From contig OY740768.1 of assembly GCA_963513935.1 (NCBI GenBank), forward strand, positions 16,294,590 through 16,358,589: a stretch of DNA of 64,000 bases. The letters run 5' to 3'. Every line of letters starts with the position of its first letter. The stretch's first letter is position 1. This document shows positions 60,725 through 64,000 of the stretch, piece after piece. Under the pieces are notes generated by a model. It was not told the DNA's origin, searched no databases, and was given only the letters and a program-made list of their open reading frames with translations. The DNA comes from Aphrophora alni. Its lineage: Eukaryota; Arthropoda; Insecta; Hemiptera; Aphrophoridae. Made by a program: the position numbers and the translations under genes.

Positions 60725-62329
60725 CCTGTATTTACAAAAACATTGCGCCAACTAATTAACAATATTTAAGTATTATAAAACTAATTAAAAAATGGTAGAA
60801 TGAATGTGTCATAATAATCGTTTATACAGGAATAAATGTATGAAATAAAAGACACGAAATGTGATTTAGGAAGCTAAGTCTTATAGTTAATATAGTCTCA
60901 AATTTACAAGAAAAAAATTAATAAGGCTTGTGAAAGAGACAGCGTAAATAGAAATGGAAGTAGAGTTTGATTAACTGCCTTCCATTATTTACCAAGGACT
61001 ACAAGTAAAAGTACTTACAAAGAAATGAACGCCAGATGTCAAGTTTGAGAAAAGTTTGGAATTCCTTATGTCGAAAGGCATCATTAAAAAAACTGCTTTC
61101 AGTTATGTTCATGCTGTTGGGAGAATTATTTGAGTTGTGAAATTGTATTTTATAAAAAGTCACAGTTTAAAATGTTTTGTTTATTATTGGTAGTTTTATA
61201 TTTCGTTTAATCTTCAGTCACTTCCTTGTAAAAAAAGCGCTTTATTTTATAAACTGAAACACACACAAACTTATTATCAGCATTTTCTATTAAATTCGAA
61301 TATAAGTCTTTGGAATATGAACAAAACCATCTCAATTTTTAAATCATATGATTCATACTACTAATTAGAGCAGAAACAAATTCTAAACGAACTACATAAA
61401 AAGACATTGTTCTCGAAAAAAGGGTTGCTTTTAGGATCTATTCTTCATTTTATTTAAGAACTAAGATGACATTGAATAATATAATTAGTTTTAATAACGG
61501 TAACATAATATTAAGAAAAATAATTTAACAATGACAGCTTTATGACGTCATGATCTCAAAATCTGCTAAACGTTTTAGTGCTCTCTTTGTTTGGGCACAT
61601 GATTAAAAAATAAAGAATAAAAATATCTTGCAGACTATATTATCAACACTAATAATAGTAAGACAAAAGACGCTTTGGAAAACAATTACAGAATTACCAT
61701 CCCAGTAATTAGAAACAAATCTATTTGTAACTGTTGCTAAATGTAATTATTTTCTCCAAATTATATCGTTGGAAACAGTTTTCATTAAGCAATCATAGGA
61801 ACACAACAGAAGACATCTTAATAGTATTCTTGTAGTGTATAGAAAGATACCCACGTGTTATCCATTGAGTGAATTATTCACCTGACGTTTAGATATAGTT
61901 AAACAAAAAGGTTAATTACAAGTTATTTTTCAAGAACGTTAAGAAATAACTACTGTTCCATAATATTTGTTTAATTCCTATTTATTCAGTATCTTGTAGA
62001 AACTACCATACATTTTTTATTCATTCCATATCACATACTTCCTAATCGTCTATAAACCAACGAATAATAATATTTTATTTTGAAATATTGAAAACTCTTT
62101 ATGTTTTCTGTATTTTTTATGCTATACTAAAACATTCCTTAGTTTTTTTAAATCGTTAATTTATCATGATGTCATGTTAGTGTTTTCATAGTTAAATTGG
62201 AAACAACAAAATTGACAACAAATAATGTTCATGTTGATCCATATAATGTTCATGTTGTTGTAATTCAAAATTTTAAAAATCGCAAAATTTTCACACAAGA
62301 ACAAAATATTCCACAGCAATCTTTTTTTT

Positions 62330-62395
62330 GGTATTAACACAACAGTGTCAATTACATAGTCACCATCTTCAATTGTTGCAAGTTCCCAAACTTTC
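62330..62395 (-). repeat. Single degenerate copy of a hammerhead-like repeat
   Basis: Minus strand reads TTGAAGA, T, GGTGAC, TAT, GTAATT, GACAC: the same plan as families C and H, with point changes in the core. No inverted partner was found nearby. Confidence 0.35.
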
Positions 62396-63077
62396 TTAAC
62401 TTTTTGCTGTGCTCGTTAATAACTGAATTACTTCGCTATTGAAACATTGTCTTGTTAAAAATACCGTGTTTGTTGAGGAAAGTTACATTTTAATTAATAT
62501 TGTGATCTACTTTTCCAAAAGTATTGTTAATTTCAGGTGAAAATAATAATTACAGATTCCGTCAATATTTTCCTTTTTATATTGATGATATGCCCACTTA
62601 AATAAATAAGTCTGTGATGAAACATGTGTCATTATTTATTATTAAATAAATTTTATTTCTCCAAATTGGGAAATTGAAGAAAACCAACATTAATCATTCT
62701 CATTAAATCCATATCTTTAGCGTTATACCGTTTAATTAATGATTGTTATTGCTTTATTTTAACACAGTGCTTACAATTATTCTCCCTCAATACCAACCAT
62801 TTAAGGTTTTCATTTGTAAAGTGTTACTTTATAGAACATGGGAATGCTTTAACAATAAAACGGCTCACGTACTGTTTTATGTAGAATGGGAAAGCAAACA
62901 AACCTAAAACAGCAAACCGGTTAAAACAAAGAGGCTACAATAAATTCTCATTGTACAGCTTCAGGTAACATGGGAATTTATTGTATTTGTAAGCGATACA
63001 TTTAGTTTATTCCATACAATCATCTTGTTTGTTTATGTTCATTGTTTGGTGTCCAAGTCACTTTATATAATATAACG

Positions 63078-63299
63078 AGTAATAAATTATTTTAATTACC
63101 TTCATAGTTCCGTCATGTGACTTTGTGTTTGTCTTATTACAAAGACGCGTTTCGGAGTCGTAGCTCCATCTGCAGTAATTTCACTCCGTTTAATGTTTTG
63201 ACGACCCCCCCCCCCCACCCCGAAACGCGTCTTTGTAATAAGACAAACACAAAGTCACGTGACGGAACTATAAAGGTAATAAAAATAATTTATTACTCA
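63078..63299. mobile_element. Foldback element, family G (~75-bp arms)
   Basis: Arms 63078-63155 and 63219-63299 are inverted copies (AGTAATAAATTATTTT; GTTCCGTCA.GTGACTTTGTG; TTGTCTTATTACAAAGACGC). The minus strand of the left arm has CTGCAGA, T, GGAG, CTCC, GAAA, CGCGTC in hammerhead order. A 12-base C run (63205-63216) replaces the equivalent core in the right arm. Confidence 0.75.
63141..63182 (-). ncRNA. Hammerhead-ribozyme-like motif (family G)
   Basis: CTGCAGA (one deviation from CUGANGA), extra U, perfect stem II GGAG/CTCC with a 6-nt loop directly against GAAA, self-complementary stem III ACGCGT, then C (a GUC triplet). Stem I can form from ATTAC and GTAAT only with a bulge of three U. 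The core deviation probably weakens or kills activity. Confidence 0.4.
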
Positions 63300-63411
63300 T
63301 TTTATTGTTTGTTTATATTTATTACTTTCAAATATTTGTCTTTCTTAAACAATATATTTATGGAAATAAACACGATAGTAATAATTTAGTTCAAAATATA
63401 AATTAATAATT

Positions 63412-63629
63412 AAAAACACAAGATTGCACAAAAATTACGTTTACTTAATCAAACGCGTTTCAACGACAAAGTCGCCATCCTCAGTGATACATTAGCTAGA
63501 ATAAATAAACTATAACTAACTCATGTTTAGTTATTGTAGCTAATGTATCACTGATGATGGCGACTTTGCCGTTTAAACTCCTTTGATTAAATAAACGTTA
63601 TTTTTGTGAGTCTTGCGTTCGAGTTTTAG
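63412..63629. mobile_element. Foldback element, family H, hammerhead-like core in both arms
   Basis: Inverted arms 63412-63495 and about 63538-63629. The left arm on the minus strand reads GTATCA, CTGAGGA, T, GGCGAC, TTT, GTCGTT, GAAAC, GCGTT, TGAT. The right arm on the plus strand reads the same plan with CTGATGA, but GAAAC is mutated to TAAAC. Outer arms (AAAAATTACGTTTACTTAATC) are more diverged than the cores. Confidence 0.75.
63449..63490 (-). ncRNA. Hammerhead-ribozyme-like motif (family H)
   Basis: In order: stem I strand ATCA; core CTGAGGA (fits CUGANGA); one extra U; stem II GGCGAC/GTCGTT with loop TTT (4 Watson-Crick plus 2 G-U pairs); GAAA; self-complementary stem III ACGCGT; U as the cleavage nucleotide (GUU triplet); stem I strand TGAT. 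Seen directly in sequence. Assignment as a type I hammerhead of the small, dimeric kind known from Penelope-like elements is from family knowledge; activity is not shown. Confidence 0.5.
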
Positions 63630-64000
63630 TCTATCTAGTACAACATACCTTTGATCAACCCTTACCGATTTTTTATTTACTTAAATGTTTGATACATTTT
63701 TCACAAATTATAAATGGGTATTTAATAGGAAAAAAGATGTTAGTAGAGACAGGTACTCTCAATCAGTCTTCCTCCTCACAACCGAGAATATCGCATTCGA
63801 CCAGCTTTTGTATCGTGGCACCCTTATATGCAGAAATAAATCGATAATAGTAACTTTCATCACAATTAATTGATTTATATTAGAATTTTTTTTTATCTAA
63901 CGTATGCAAACATACGTACAAAACCTAAATATGTGTATTTATTATAAACCAATTATACTGTGTAATAGTATCTGAATAAATATATGTATTATTTGACATT

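Larger units (their letters stand above)
57935..63070. other. AT-rich noncoding stretch
   Basis: Holds the two minisatellite blocks (59866, 60446), a triple TTTCTAG repeat at 57938-57960, the poly(T) tract at 58989 and the degenerate motif at 62330. No gene supported. Confidence 0.6.

Overview
This is an AT-rich, gene-poor stretch of an animal nuclear genome, most likely an insect. The evidence is one spliced receptor gene of an insect neuropeptide class, canonical GT-AG introns of 1.8-3.0 kb, insect-type Tc1/mariner-like transposon relics, the 3' end of a non-LTR retrotransposon, and many microsatellites. Nothing prokaryotic is present: no operons, ribosome-binding sites, CRISPR array or replicon features. 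The order or species cannot be fixed from the sequence.

The only gene I can reconstruct fully is on the minus strand, in four coding exons: 25878-25378, 22345-22251, 19957-19698 and 17877-17540. The joined frame is 1194 nt and encodes a 397-residue rhodopsin-family GPCR of the vasopressin/oxytocin type, i.e. an insect inotocin receptor. All splice sites are GT-AG, all phases agree, and the seven membrane segments come out in order. A splice acceptor 9 nt upstream of the ATG implies at least one further noncoding 5' exon, to the right of 25890. The introns hold a decayed DDE transposon (about 20436-21680), a long-arm foldback element (23970-24770), a long compound microsatellite (19021-19296) and small repeat fragments.

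Layout. Positions 1-12700: AT-rich noncoding DNA with two foldback elements (4961-5380 and 6781-7012) and AT microsatellites. 12731-12820: an isolated exon-like island on the plus strand. 13271-14866: a decayed transposon relic. 15012-15238: a foldback. 17540-25887: the receptor. 26111-27025: an internally deleted transposon with imperfect terminal inverted repeats (about 95 bp recognised) just upstream of the receptor's coding start. 27030-36850: AT-rich noncoding, with a second copy of the long-arm foldback family at 30788-31518. 36850-37475: 5'-truncated non-LTR retrotransposon. 37500-64000: AT-rich noncoding with tandem repeats (41676, 44059, 59866, 60446), foldbacks (38986, 44394, 45599, 63078, 63412) and a small exon-like island at 57884.

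The most interesting signal is not a protein gene. Foldback elements of at least five different sequence families share one hidden layout in their arms: a short stem I, then CUGANGA (or a paired variant), one extra pyrimidine, a stem II whose sequence differs between families but still pairs, then GAAA, a self-complementary stem III of 4-8 nt, a UH cleavage position, and the closing half of stem I. This is the plan of a type I hammerhead ribozyme with a minimal stem III. From established knowledge, such small hammerhead variants occur in Penelope-like retroelements and can work as RNA dimers. No Penelope reverse transcriptase is visible here, so these look like orphan or non-autonomous copies. 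Catalytic activity is an inference from sequence only.
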